A program made the position numbers and the translations under genes. A stretch of DNA of 56,328 nt from Ignavibacteria bacterium. Its GTDB lineage: Bacteria > Bacteroidota > Ignavibacteria > Kapaibacteriales > UBA4661. Under the pieces are notes generated by a model that was given only the letters and a program-made list of their open reading frames with translations, was not told the origin of the DNA and did no database searches. The stretch's first letter is position 1. Each line of letters starts with the position of its first letter. The stretch covers positions 1 through 56,328 of the forward strand of contig CANHDJ010000021.1 in NCBI GenBank assembly GCA_947459425.1, in the 5' to 3' direction. Positions 47,020 to 55,216 of the stretch are shown in pieces.

Positions 47020-47712
47020 TTAGGTAATTATCGGGCTTTCGCCAAAGACCTCGTAAGCAGTCGTATCGAACTGCGAAGCGGAGAGAATTTCGCCGATAGG
47101 AAGGACAATAGCAAAATCAATCTGTTCAACATTAGGCAGCGAAGTATCTTGAATTTTCTGATAGACTTGCCAGTATTCAGTCGTAACGGTAAAGCGTTTA
47201 GTATTGACATCTCTGTATCCGCTTAACGACGGTATAATCTTGATATTTTTAGAAATAGCAGGATTCGGTATTTCGACTACCCAACCAATATAGACTTTGT
47301 GATTTTTCAGAGTGATAAAGACTTGTTTGGATTCATCAAGAGAGCGTAAGAGGAGAAGTTCCAAAGGGTCGTTGTTTTGACGAATTGCGCGGCGAATACC
47401 TCGACGCTCCCTGTACATGAAGTTTATTGGCATCCAAAGCAGAATACCAAGCAAAAATGCGCCCAGTGTAGCGGCAGCATAATCAAACGGCAGAAGATAA
47501 AGACTTTTGTAGATATTTTTCACTTCAGGCAAGCAAAAAGAAATCAGCTTTACACAGGAAAAAGATAGGAGTAAGAGAATACATCCCATGAATGAAGAAG
47601 CAAAAAGAAGGCGTTGCCCGTCATAGCGCAACGCCTTGTACTTTGTGAAATTACATTTGGTTACAAACACGTAACCACCCAAAAGCGGGAACAAAAGCAG
47701 ATTAAACGGCAT
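47020..47712 (-). CDS. Membrane protein of unknown function with C-terminal soluble domain
   Basis: 230 residues. Three likely membrane helices (near 4-18, 36-58 and 74-95) and then a soluble part with KQVFITLKNHKVYIGWVVEIP, SGYRDVNTKRFTVTTEYWQVY and DFAIVLPIGEILSASQFD. The strand-rich KVYIGWV...SGYR pattern occurs in a family of uncharacterised bacterial membrane proteins; a small beta-barrel domain is my guess. It follows the 65-residue gene by 12 bases. The pair lies between direct repeats. Confidence 0.75.
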   Translation of the reverse strand: MPFNLLLFPLLGGYVFVTKCNFTKYKALRYDGQRLLFASSFMGCILLLLSFSCVKLISFCLPEVKNIYKSLYLLPFDYAAATLGAFLLGILLWMPINFMYRERRGIRRAIRQNNDPLELLLLRSLDESKQVFITLKNHKVYIGWVVEIPNPAISKNIKIIPSLSGYRDVNTKRFTVTTEYWQVYQKIQDTSLPNVEQIDFAIVLPIGEILSASQFDTTAYEVFGESPIIT

Positions 47713-47724
47713 ATCGAATTAGGC

Positions 47725-47922
47725 TTATTTCGTTGGCTGTTCGCTTGATTGTTCTTTGGCTTGGCGTTGCTCATGGGCTGTTTGCCGTTTTGCTAAACGC
47801 TCAATTTCTTCTCTCACAGCTTGACTTCTGATAAGCGTAGAAGCATCCACAAACAAGCCTCCATTCGACGTTGTTTTGACTTCGATGCGCTTATTGCTGT
47901 TGTGCTGATGTTTCTTTTGCAT
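47725..47922 (-). CDS. Small hydrophilic protein, unknown function
   Basis: 65 residues with many Gln, Lys, Glu and Arg; the first half may form a strand (IEVKTTSNGGLFVDASTLIRS), the rest a charged helix. It precedes the membrane-protein gene by 12 bases and probably forms a unit with it. Not recognised. Confidence 0.6.
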   Translation of the reverse strand: MQKKHQHNSNKRIEVKTTSNGGLFVDASTLIRSQAVREEIERLAKRQTAHEQRQAKEQSSEQPTK

Positions 47923-48040
47923 ATTGCCTACTCCTGAAAAAGTGCAGCAAAGAGAATTGGTCTTTGAATATGCAAAAAAAGTACCATTTCTACAAGTTTA
48001 TCACACTTTTGTAACAAGTTTTGCACTTCAATTTCTGTTC

Positions 48041-48106
48041 TCAAAATGCAAGAGTAGTGTAAATCTTCTTCGGGTTGAACAGCAATAATGCGAGAATTTT
48101 TCATAG
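48041..48106 (-). pseudogene. Remnant of a second DUF2442 gene
   Basis: From the ATG at 48102-48104 the minus strand reads MKNSRIIAVQPEED before losing frame; the intact gene reads MNPHIIAVQSEEDY. The copy breaks off near 48041. It lies 8 bases after the valS stop. Confidence 0.75.
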
Positions 48107-48114
48107 TTTCCGCT

Positions 48115-50910
48115 TTACACCAATTCCTGAATATTCGCCCGAATTTTCTTCATCGAATCGTGTGCGCTTGCCAGCTTTTCGCGCTCGTAAGCAACGATTT
48201 CCGGTGCTGCGTTGGCAACAAATTTCTCGTTGGAAAGTTTTGATTCGACGGACTTCGCAAAGCCTTCCAAGCGCGTCAATTCTTTCTCCAGGCGTTTGCG
48301 CTCTTCGGCAAAATCCACCACGCCTTTAACCGTTAAAAATATCTCCACGCCCCCGGCAAGCGCAGAAACACTGCCTTCGGGCTTGGGTGCTGTCATGCCA
48401 ACGGTGAGGTCGGAAGCGCGGGTCATGGCTTGGATAATGGCGGCTTGGTCGTCCGCCAAAGCGTGTATGTCCTCGTCGGTACAAGAAAGCGTTACGGGAA
48501 GTTTTTCCGCAGGCTGAATGTTCATCAAGCCCCGAAGAGCGCGTATCTGCTCAATGATGTACTGCACTTTGCCAAAGCGCTCTAGCGAAGCGGTGTCAAT
48601 CGTTTCGGGTGCATCCGGCACAGAAGCCGCACAAATGCTTGCACCTTCGTCGCGTTTCGAGAGTGCTTGCCAGATTTCCTCCGTTGCAAAGGGCATAATC
48701 GGATGCAGAAGCCGAAGAACACCGTCGAAAAGATTGATAGCAAAATTGATAAGTGCGCGGTTGTAATTCTTGTCCGATGAAGCATTCATGCGGATTTTGA
48801 CCACTTCCACATACCAATCGCAAAAGTCATTCCAGATGAATTGGTACATCGTGCGGGCGTAATCATGCAGTTTGTACGCTTCCAACTGCTGCTGCGTTTC
48901 GCGGATGGTGGAATGAAATCTCGCCAAAATCCACTTGTCGGAAAGGCTCTGCGCCTCGTCTTTGAGGACATTGGTAGAAAGGGCGCGTTGCATCGGGTCA
49001 AGGTCGGAAAATGCTTCTTCGCGCTTCATCATCAAGAACCGTGCGGCATTCCAAACTTTGTTTGCAAAATTTCGACCGAGTTCGAGCGATTCAATATCAC
49101 CCGTTTTTTCATTGATTTGCAAACGCACATCCTGACCAATCGGCGCAGCATTTATCATCGTAAAACGCATCGCATCAGCACCATACTTCGCAATAAGCGG
49201 AAGCGGGTCAGGCGAGTTTCCAAGCGACTTCGAGAGTTTTCTGCCTTTCGCATCGCGGATGATGCTGGTGAAATACACGTCTTTGAACGGCACTGCGCCG
49301 TGAAATTTGAGGTTGAACATAATCATCCGCGCCACCCAAAAGAAAATGATGTCGGGACCCGTTACAAGCAGGTCTGTGGGAAGGAATTTCTGCATGGTTG
49401 GCGTGTTGGCGGTTGCTTTTGTACCGTCCCAGCCCATGGTGGTGAGGGGCCAGATGTTCGATGAAAACCACGTGTCGAAAACATCATCTTCCTGGCGCAA
49501 AGGCTCATCAGCACTCAAGTCCAGCTTTTGACGTGCTTCGGCTTCCGTGCGGGCTGCTGTTACGCGCCCGTCTGCGGCGTAATATGCAGGAATGCGTATG
49601 CCCCACCAAAGCTGCCGCGAGATGCACCAATCCTTGATTCCCGTCATCCAATGCTCATAGGTTTTTATCCAATGTTCGGGATAAAATTTTACTTTTCCGT
49701 CCTGTACGGCTTTCAAAGCGGGCGCGGCAAGAGGCTTCATCTGCACAAACCATTGGTCGCTCAAATACGGCTCAATCGGCTCTCCGCCTCGCTCGGAATA
49801 GCCCACATTGTGCGTGTAATCCTTAATTTCCTCGACAAGTTCCAGCGTCTTCAATTTCTCCACCATCGCTTTACGGGCTGCAAAGCGCTCCACGCCTTGA
49901 AATTCGCCTGTGAGTTCGTTCAGCGTACCGTCGGGGTTGATAGTATTCAGAAGCGCCAAATTATGCCGTTCTCCGACCATAAAGTCGTTCGGGTCGTGTG
50001 CGGGGGTGATTTTTACGCAGCCTGTTCCAAATTCTGGGTCGGCATAGTCATCGGCAATAACCGTAACGAACTGCCCTGCAAGCGGCACACGGACACGTTT
50101 CCCAATGAGTGTTTTATACCGCTCATCTTTCGGATTCACCGCCACTGCCACGTCACCAAAGAGTGTTTCGGGGCGAGCTGTGGCGACGGCGAGATAGTTC
50201 ACGCGCTCAGTAACAGTGCGCTTTGTGGCTGTTCCGTTTTCGTCTGTTTCCGTGATAGTGCGCTGCATTTCAATCGTCGTATCGTCCTCGAAGGTATAGC
50301 GCAGCGTGTACATAAATTCCTTCACTTCGCGCCACTGCACTTCCTCGTCCGACAAGGCAGATTGCGCCGCCGGAGACCAGTTAATTATGCGCTTACCGCG
50401 ATAAATCAAGCCTTCGTCGAAAAGCTGGATAAATACCTCCTGCACGGCTTGGTAGCTATGCGCGTCCATCGTAAAGATATTCCGCGCCCAATCACTTGAA
50501 TTACCAAGTGCGCGGAGTTGGTCGAAGATAATACCGCCGTACTGCTCTTTCCACTGCCAAACGCGCTCCAAAAACTTCTCACGCCCCAAGTCCTGCCGCG
50601 TGAGACCTTCTTTGCGAATTTGCTGCACCACTTTGGATTCGGTCGCAATTCCGGCATGGTCTGTTCCTGGAAACCAGCATGATTCCTTGCCTTTCATGCG
50701 ATTCCAGCGAATGTAAATATCTTGGATGGTGTGGTTCAAAATATGCCCGAAATGCAGCATTCCCGTTACGTTGGGAGGCGGCATAAGCACGCTGTATGCG
50801 GGCTTTGGCGAGGTGTCGGATGTCGCAAAAAACTTGCGGTCAATCCAGTATTTATACCACTTTTGTTCGGTATCGGCGGGGGAATATGCTTTGGGTAGTT
50901 CGTTGGTCAT
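48115..50910 (-). CDS. valS: Valine-tRNA ligase
   Basis: 931 residues, class I synthetase. HIGH motif as MLHFGHILNH near 51-60, editing (CP1) domain in 200-350, KMSKS motif as GRKLSKSLGNSPDP, anticodon-binding domain, and the C-terminal coiled-coil arm (ERKRLEKELTRLEGFAKSVESKLSN) ending KKIRANIQELV. Complete. Its ATG overlaps the TGA of the upstream small gene (ATGA). Accessory genes flank it on both sides. Confidence 0.97.
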   Translation of the reverse strand: MTNELPKAYSPADTEQKWYKYWIDRKFFATSDTSPKPAYSVLMPPPNVTGMLHFGHILNHTIQDIYIRWNRMKGKESCWFPGTDHAGIATESKVVQQIRKEGLTRQDLGREKFLERVWQWKEQYGGIIFDQLRALGNSSDWARNIFTMDAHSYQAVQEVFIQLFDEGLIYRGKRIINWSPAAQSALSDEEVQWREVKEFMYTLRYTFEDDTTIEMQRTITETDENGTATKRTVTERVNYLAVATARPETLFGDVAVAVNPKDERYKTLIGKRVRVPLAGQFVTVIADDYADPEFGTGCVKITPAHDPNDFMVGERHNLALLNTINPDGTLNELTGEFQGVERFAARKAMVEKLKTLELVEEIKDYTHNVGYSERGGEPIEPYLSDQWFVQMKPLAAPALKAVQDGKVKFYPEHWIKTYEHWMTGIKDWCISRQLWWGIRIPAYYAADGRVTAARTEAEARQKLDLSADEPLRQEDDVFDTWFSSNIWPLTTMGWDGTKATANTPTMQKFLPTDLLVTGPDIIFFWVARMIMFNLKFHGAVPFKDVYFTSIIRDAKGRKLSKSLGNSPDPLPLIAKYGADAMRFTMINAAPIGQDVRLQINEKTGDIESLELGRNFANKVWNAARFLMMKREEAFSDLDPMQRALSTNVLKDEAQSLSDKWILARFHSTIRETQQQLEAYKLHDYARTMYQFIWNDFCDWYVEVVKIRMNASSDKNYNRALINFAINLFDGVLRLLHPIMPFATEEIWQALSKRDEGASICAASVPDAPETIDTASLERFGKVQYIIEQIRALRGLMNIQPAEKLPVTLSCTDEDIHALADDQAAIIQAMTRASDLTVGMTAPKPEGSVSALAGGVEIFLTVKGVVDFAEERKRLEKELTRLEGFAKSVESKLSNEKFVANAAPEIVAYEREKLASAHDSMKKIRANIQELV

Positions 50911-51368
50911 GGGGCTTTGTGAAATTTTTGTAAAATTTGCTGATAGTATTCTGATTCGTCTTGCCGTGTTCTTTCAATAATTCTTGGTGAATGAAGATTT
51001 GGTGAGGCCTCGACAGCTAATATCGCATAGTAGCTCTCCCCTGGACTAACTATCCAAGGATACCAGCCGCTCATTTTCCCTGTTGGCGTATATGGAAGAT
51101 AAACAGGGATATAACCAAGTGTTCTAGTTCCGAGATAACAATCGCTTACGTCTTTATTTACCGGATGAGAAATGTCCCAAAGCCATTTGTTATAGGCTGG
51201 AAAGTATTGATCAATGTTTACGGCAAATTCCCATTGTCCGCATTGAGGTTGTGGAACTCTGGAAGATGTAAACGTCGCGGCAAGAACAAGAAACACTGCT
51301 CCCGAAGCCATGAGCGATGCCACAACTAGCGCCTTGATGATGTACAATTTGAAAATACGAGTATTCAT
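50907..51368 (-). CDS. Membrane-anchored extracytoplasmic protein, unknown function
   Basis: 153 residues: one N-terminal helix (KALVVASLMASGAVFLVLAATF) then a soluble part rich in Trp, Tyr and Pro (GYIPVYLPYTPTGKMSGWYPWIVSPGESYY) with two Cys. Likely anchored, facing the periplasm. Not recognised. MNTRIFKLY at 51368 lies within the 34-base repeat; MRNRM four codons earlier is possible. Its stop overlaps the valS start by 4 bases. Confidence 0.7.
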   Translation of the reverse strand: MNTRIFKLYIIKALVVASLMASGAVFLVLAATFTSSRVPQPQCGQWEFAVNIDQYFPAYNKWLWDISHPVNKDVSDCYLGTRTLGYIPVYLPYTPTGKMSGWYPWIVSPGESYYAILAVEASPNLHSPRIIERTRQDESEYYQQILQKFHKAP

Positions 51369-51399
51369 GCGGTTTCTCACGATTTATGATTTTGCAAAA
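51366..51399. repeat. 34-base direct repeat, copy 1
   Basis: Identical to 51986-52019. On the minus strand it is the leader and ATG of the 153-residue membrane-anchored protein. Confidence 0.9.
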
Positions 51400-51428
51400 G
51401 TGCTTATTGTTTTGAATCAGAAAATTGC

Positions 51429-51764
51429 CTACAACAGACGTAGCGGAAGATCTACGAAGAAAGATGCTTTGAGGAGTTCGTTGCTCATGGGCTGTGCATT
51501 CAGCAACAGCCTCATCAGCACATAGCCTGTACGCTTGTTGCCGTCAATAAAAGGATGATTTTTCACGATACTTTCAAGGATTGCTGCGGCTTTTTGCTCT
51601 AATGATGGGTAAAGGTCTTCACCGTTAAAACTCTGAAACGGTCGGGCGAGTGCCGATTCCAGCAAGCCTCTATCCCTCACGCCAGACAAGCCGCCATACC
51701 GACGAATGAGGTTAGCGTGAATTGCCAAAACCTCATCTGTACTGATAAAACCTTGCTTCTTCAT
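51429..51764 (-). CDS. doc: Doc-family (Fic fold) toxin
   Basis: 111 residues of the death-on-curing family. The Fic-like active site HPFIDGNKRTGYVLM is complete (His, Asp, Asn, Lys and Arg). The N-terminus FISTDEVLAIHANLIRRYGGLSGVRDRGLLESAL matches Doc closely. The C-terminus (FFVDLPLRLL) is about 15 residues shorter than usual, so the last helix may have been cut off by a recombination event. Doc toxins phosphorylate EF-Tu. Confidence 0.9.
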   Translation of the reverse strand: MKKQGFISTDEVLAIHANLIRRYGGLSGVRDRGLLESALARPFQSFNGEDLYPSLEQKAAAILESIVKNHPFIDGNKRTGYVLMRLLLNAQPMSNELLKASFFVDLPLRLL

Positions 51765-51778
51765 AGCGAAACTTCAAA

Positions 51779-51988
51779 TTATTGTGCCAAGCGCCGCAAA
51801 AGGTTATCATCCTCTGCCAGAATTTTTTGAAAATTACGCTCAAGCCGCACATCGTCCTCCATAGCGTGTTCTTGCTGTTGCAGACAGGGCATTGCCGTTT
51901 CAAGTTGTAGAATATAGTCCATGATATTGTTGATGACCTCGCTTGGCAGTTCATCAATCAGCGTGTGGAGTTGTTCACGAGTTTCCAT
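51779..51988 (-). CDS. Putative antitoxin for Doc
   Basis: 69 residues, acidic and helical: TLIDELPSEVINNIMDYILQLETAM in the first half resembles small DUF2281-like antitoxins, and the rest is a charged helix. It ends 14 bases before doc. METREQL at 51988 starts inside the 34-base repeat. Function is inferred from position. Confidence 0.68.
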   Translation of the reverse strand: METREQLHTLIDELPSEVINNIMDYILQLETAMPCLQQQEHAMEDDVRLERNFQKILAEDDNLLRRLAQ

Positions 51989-52019
51989 GCGGTTTCTCAC
52001 GATTTATGATTTTGCAAAA
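51986..52019. repeat. 34-base direct repeat, copy 2
   Basis: Identical to 51366-51399. It covers the end of the Uma2 gene (FAKS and stop), the gap and the ATG of the antitoxin gene. The antitoxin-Doc pair thus lies between two copies. Confidence 0.9.
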
Positions 52020-52609
52020 ATACTCGCCGATTTCATCTGAAAATTCGGCAACGCGGGTGCAGCAGAGCAGATATCGTCTCCGGCGCAGTACACGCCCTGA
52101 CGCAGCGAGGAATACACTCTGACAATTTCCAAGTCGGTATAGACATACCACACCGTTTGAACGCCCACAGAAAAATAATCACGCAACTTCTTTTCCAATT
52201 CATTGCCATTGTCGTGTGTAGAAACGACCTCGACAACAAAGGCGGGAACAGGATGTTCGCCCAAAGCGCCCAATTTCATTTGGGCTTGCGTGAAGTACGC
52301 AATATCGGGCTGCCGAGCGCGACCGAGTTTCTCAAATTTACACCGTGCTTCCGGCATCAACGTTGCGCCTTCAGCATATTCCGGCGTTTGAGTAAATGCT
52401 CGCAAAATTGCATCAAAAATAAGAAGTTGGTATGCATTCATCGTTTCCTCTTCAGCAATAAGTATTCCGTTGTCCCATTCGTATTTCCAGCCGTCGGCGT
52501 GAGTAGGCTTCCATTCAAGAAAATCTTCCACAGGCATTGATAAGCCCTCGTAGAGCGCTTCAGGTTTGGCTTGAACCTCGTTGCTCATGATGTATGTTTC
52601 TTCGGTCAT
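52004..52609 (-). CDS. Uma2-family (DUF820) endonuclease-like protein, copy a
   Basis: 201 residues of the PD-(D/E)XK superfamily group known as Uma2. Core motifs: RQPDIAYF with the Asp, and AFVVEVVSTHDNGNELEKKLRDYFSVGVQTVWYV with Glu and Lys. Members are abundant in mobile regions and lack a proven role. It is the most divergent of the first three copies here. Ends inside the 34-base repeat. Confidence 0.87.
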   Translation of the reverse strand: MTEETYIMSNEVQAKPEALYEGLSMPVEDFLEWKPTHADGWKYEWDNGILIAEEETMNAYQLLIFDAILRAFTQTPEYAEGATLMPEARCKFEKLGRARQPDIAYFTQAQMKLGALGEHPVPAFVVEVVSTHDNGNELEKKLRDYFSVGVQTVWYVYTDLEIVRVYSSLRQGVYCAGDDICSAAPALPNFQMKSASIFAKS

Positions 52610-52642
52610 AATGCCTCCATTGTTCAGGAAAAATTGAAGAAC

Positions 52643-53224
52643 TTACTCAGCAAAAAGCTGCTCGACATTCACAGCAAAACCTTGTAAAACCTGCGATTGC
52701 ACCACGCCTTTGGCGTATGCTTTCGATGCAATTTGAAAACCATTCTCGGTGTTGAACAAGATTTCCACGGACTTTTCCAACGGGTCTATAATCCAATACT
52801 CGCGCACACGAAATTCTTCATACATTCGCTTTTTGTGGATTAAATCTTTGTAGGCGTTCGATGGAGAAAGAATTTCTACAATTAAGTCCGGCGCACCGTG
52901 AATACGCTCTTGGATAATGCTTTTGCGCTCGTGAGAAACAAAGAGAATATCGGGCTGATAATACTCTTCATCGCTGAAATACACATCAAGCGGGGCAGCA
53001 AAAACTTCGCCCAGACGGTATTGCTCTACAAATCTATCCATTCGATGAGTAAGCCGTCTCGAAAGGCGCTGATGTAGTGTACTTGGTGAAGGCATAAAGT
53101 GAGCAATTCCATTGATAAATTCGTAGTATGGTGCACCATCGGGCATGGCGAGATACTCCGCCAAGGAGCGCGGCGCGATGGTGTGTTCCAAAGAAACACG
53201 AGGAAAATCTAAGACCTCAGCCAT
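52643..53224 (-). CDS. Uma2-family endonuclease-like protein, copy b
   Basis: 193 residues: SLAEYLAMPDGAPYYEFINGIAHFMPSPS, YYQPDILFVSHERKS and GAPDLIVEILSPSNAYKDLIHKKRMYEEFRVREYWIIDP, with the catalytic Asp, Glu and Lys. The C-terminal half is nearly identical to copy c (EKSVEILFNTENGFQIASKA onward), including long stretches of identical nucleotides, while the middle of the N-terminal half differs. It ends 33 bases before copy a. Confidence 0.9.
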   Translation of the reverse strand: MAEVLDFPRVSLEHTIAPRSLAEYLAMPDGAPYYEFINGIAHFMPSPSTLHQRLSRRLTHRMDRFVEQYRLGEVFAAPLDVYFSDEEYYQPDILFVSHERKSIIQERIHGAPDLIVEILSPSNAYKDLIHKKRMYEEFRVREYWIIDPLEKSVEILFNTENGFQIASKAYAKGVVQSQVLQGFAVNVEQLFAE

Positions 53225-53250
53225 AATGTATGCTCCTGCTGTTAGAAAAT

Positions 53251-53841
53251 TTATTCAGCAAAAAGTTGTTCGACATCAACGGCAAAACCGCTGAGAATCT
53301 GAGATTGTACCACACCTTTGGCGTATGCTTTCGATGCAATTTGAAAACCATTCTCGGTGTTGAACAAGATTTCCACGGACTTTTCCAACGGGTCCACAAT
53401 CCAATACTCGCGCACGGAAAATTCTTCGTACATCCGCTTTTTGTGGCTTAAATCATTGTAGGCATTGGACGACGACAATACTTCTACCACCAAATCCGGC
53501 GCACCGTGAATACGTTCTTGAATAATGCTTTTGCGCTCGTTAGAGACAAACAGCATATCGGGCTGATAGTATTCTTCATCGCTCAAATACACGTCAAGCG
53601 GCGAAATAAAGACTTTACCGAGTTGGCTTTTTTTGACGAATGTTCTCATTTCTACTGCGAGATTGAGCAAACATTCCTGATGGGAAGTTGTAGGAGAAGC
53701 CATAAAATGAGCGATTCCGTTGATAAATTCGTAATACGGCGGACCGTCGGGCATGGCGAGATATTCCGCTAGAGTGTGTGGCGGCATACTGTCTTGTAGC
53801 GTAGTGCCTGCAAGCGGCGTATATTCTAGTGTTGCTGTCAT
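53251..53841 (-). CDS. Uma2-family endonuclease-like protein, copy c
   Basis: 196 residues with the same layout as copy b: TLAEYLAMPDGPPYYEFINGIAHFMASPT, YYQPDMLFVSNERKS, PDLVVEVLSSSNAYNDLSHKKRMYEEFSVREYWIVDP. One difference is SSS for SPS next to the catalytic Glu. The pair arose by tandem duplication, and the shared 3' half suggests later gene conversion. Confidence 0.9.
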   Translation of the reverse strand: MTATLEYTPLAGTTLQDSMPPHTLAEYLAMPDGPPYYEFINGIAHFMASPTTSHQECLLNLAVEMRTFVKKSQLGKVFISPLDVYLSDEEYYQPDMLFVSNERKSIIQERIHGAPDLVVEVLSSSNAYNDLSHKKRMYEEFSVREYWIVDPLEKSVEILFNTENGFQIASKAYAKGVVQSQILSGFAVDVEQLFAE

Positions 53842-53856
53842 AGTATATTCCTTCTT

Positions 53857-54438
53857 TTATCGTAAATCATGCAGTTCTAAAACAAAATTGGGCAAAATAT
53901 CTTCACCAGAAACCGTGTTGTCAAAGCCTTCGACGCGAGATTCCGTGCCGTTTTGCCGATAAATATACACAATCTCGTCAAACGGGTCTATCAGCCATGC
54001 CAAATGGCAGCCGTTCCCCAGCCATTCTTCGTGGATTTTCGTTTGCAAACTTAGAAGGCTATCGTTTTTGGAGCGTAATTCTGCAATAAAATCGGGACAA
54101 ATGGGAGCAAATTTCTCCTGCTCTTCCTCAGAAAGCGCATCCCACCGCTCTTGAAGGACAAACGACGCATCGGGTGACCGCACCGCCCCGCTTGGCAGCG
54201 TGAAACCGGCGCTCGAATCAAAAACCATACCTAAACGGTGTTTTCTGTTCCAAATGCCAAGTTGTGTCGTTAAATCGCTATTGCGATAGCCGGAGCCTGT
54301 ACCGGTCGGGTGTAAGAGCATGATTTCTCCTTTTGCAGTGCGCTCCATCCGAAGCATTCTATTGGATGAACAAAGGTTGAAAAACTCGTCATCGGTCAAG
54401 CCGCCAATCGCGGAAACATCAAGTGTTATGGCTTCCAT
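53857..54438 (-). CDS. Uma2-family endonuclease-like protein, copy d
   Basis: 193 residues, a different Uma2 branch: GGLTDDEFFNLCSSNRMLRMERTAKGEIMLLHPTG, SPDASFVLQERWDALSEEEQEKFAP, CPDFIAELRSKNDSLLSLQTKIHEEWLGNGCHLAWLIDP. The RSKNDSL wording is typical of the cyanobacteria-type Uma2. MEAITLDV at 54438 was chosen; the frame extends to 54591 without similarity. Confidence 0.88.
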   Translation of the reverse strand: MEAITLDVSAIGGLTDDEFFNLCSSNRMLRMERTAKGEIMLLHPTGTGSGYRNSDLTTQLGIWNRKHRLGMVFDSSAGFTLPSGAVRSPDASFVLQERWDALSEEEQEKFAPICPDFIAELRSKNDSLLSLQTKIHEEWLGNGCHLAWLIDPFDEIVYIYRQNGTESRVEGFDNTVSGEDILPNFVLELHDLR

Positions 54439-54572
54439 AGCTGCGTTCCATTTGAGGAGATGAGACGTGATTATTGCTGAGTTTACTGCACTACAATTTG
54501 CAAAAAAACGAGGTAAAATGCGATAGAAAACGCAAAGGCAACGATTGCGGTGGCATAGAATTTCAAAACAAA

Positions 54573-54617
54573 ACAAAGGCGTAGAAACCATATCATATCA
54601 GGTCTCTACGCCTTTTT
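54573..54617. terminator. Hairpin between the Uma2 and XRE genes
   Basis: Stem AAAGGCGTAGA / TCTACGCCTTT with T run on the plus strand; on the minus strand it is followed by TTTGTTTTG. It separates the XRE unit from the Uma2 unit. Confidence 0.75.
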
Positions 54618-54687
54618 TATTGGCAACTGCTCGTGCTTGGGAATCGTTCAAAAATACGTGAATAATCTTCTTCCGTAGCACAGGCAG

Positions 54688-54731
54688 TCGCCGGAAGTGT
54701 ACAGTTCGGCGCTCCAAGACGGGAAGCATCC
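54688..54731. repeat. Second dispersed repeat family, copy 1
   Basis: About 44 bases beginning TCGCCGGAAGTGTACAGTTC. It aligns with 55373-55415: GGAAG, AGTTCGGCG, CAAG and CGGGAAG agree in order and spacing. It lies just past the end of the XRE gene. Confidence 0.55.
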
Positions 54732-54736
54732 AGCGT

Positions 54737-55012
54737 TTACAACAACTGAATTTCTACGCTTTTACCTACTGCCCGCGCATACTTTCGCAACGTTGAAAGG
54801 CGTACATCTTCAGCATGATTCTCTAAGCGAGATATTGCCGACTTTGTTGTGTGCAGTTCTTCGGCTAAACGCTCTTGCGTTAGTCCAGCAGATTCTCTTG
54901 CTTGACGTAGGATTGCACCGATTTTGAATTGCTCATAGCCTTCATCAAATCCGAAGGCAAACTCTGCGTCGCGCTTTTTGCGCTCTGCTATGTAGCGTTC
55001 TACATCATCCAT
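54737..55012 (-). CDS. XRE-family helix-turn-helix regulator (HigA-like)
   Basis: 91 residues: a charged helical N-terminus and a Cro/C1-type helix-turn-helix in [49 protein letters not shown]. It overlaps the upstream HigB-like fragment by 8 bases, the toxin-first order of higBA. It was probably the antitoxin and repressor of that pair and looks intact. Confidence 0.85.
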   Translation of the reverse strand: MDDVERYIAERKKRDAEFAFGFDEGYEQFKIGAILRQARESAGLTQERLAEELHTTKSAISRLENHAEDVRLSTLRKYARAVGKSVEIQLL

Positions 55013-55202
55013 GAGGTTTCCTTAATAAATAATCTCGTTTTCGCTCAGTGGCAATCTCTATTTCTTGTTGCGGTGTTTTGGCAGATTTTTTCGTGAAGCC
55101 ATTGGTGAGGACGATAAGATTTCCAGAATCCCAAAAGCCAAGAAATCGCACGGCATGGTTTCCCAAATCAGCGCGGATTTCCCAGAGATCATCGGTCTTC
55201 AT
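55005..55202 (-). pseudogene. Truncated HigB/RelE-like toxin
   Basis: 65 residues matching only the C-terminal half of HigB-type (Gp49-like) toxins: TDDLWEIRADLGNHAVRFLGFWDSGNLIVLTNGFTKKSAKTP...[10 protein letters not shown]. The usual N-terminal 40-50 residues are missing; an in-frame TGA lies directly before the ATG, and further upstream the sequence turns into a PIN-protein start. It may still bind the antitoxin but is unlikely to be a full toxin. Confidence 0.78.
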
Positions 55203-55216
55203 TCATGGCGTTTCTG

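Noticed and set aside
49528..50499. 323-residue plus-strand frame
   Set aside because: Antisense shadow of valS.
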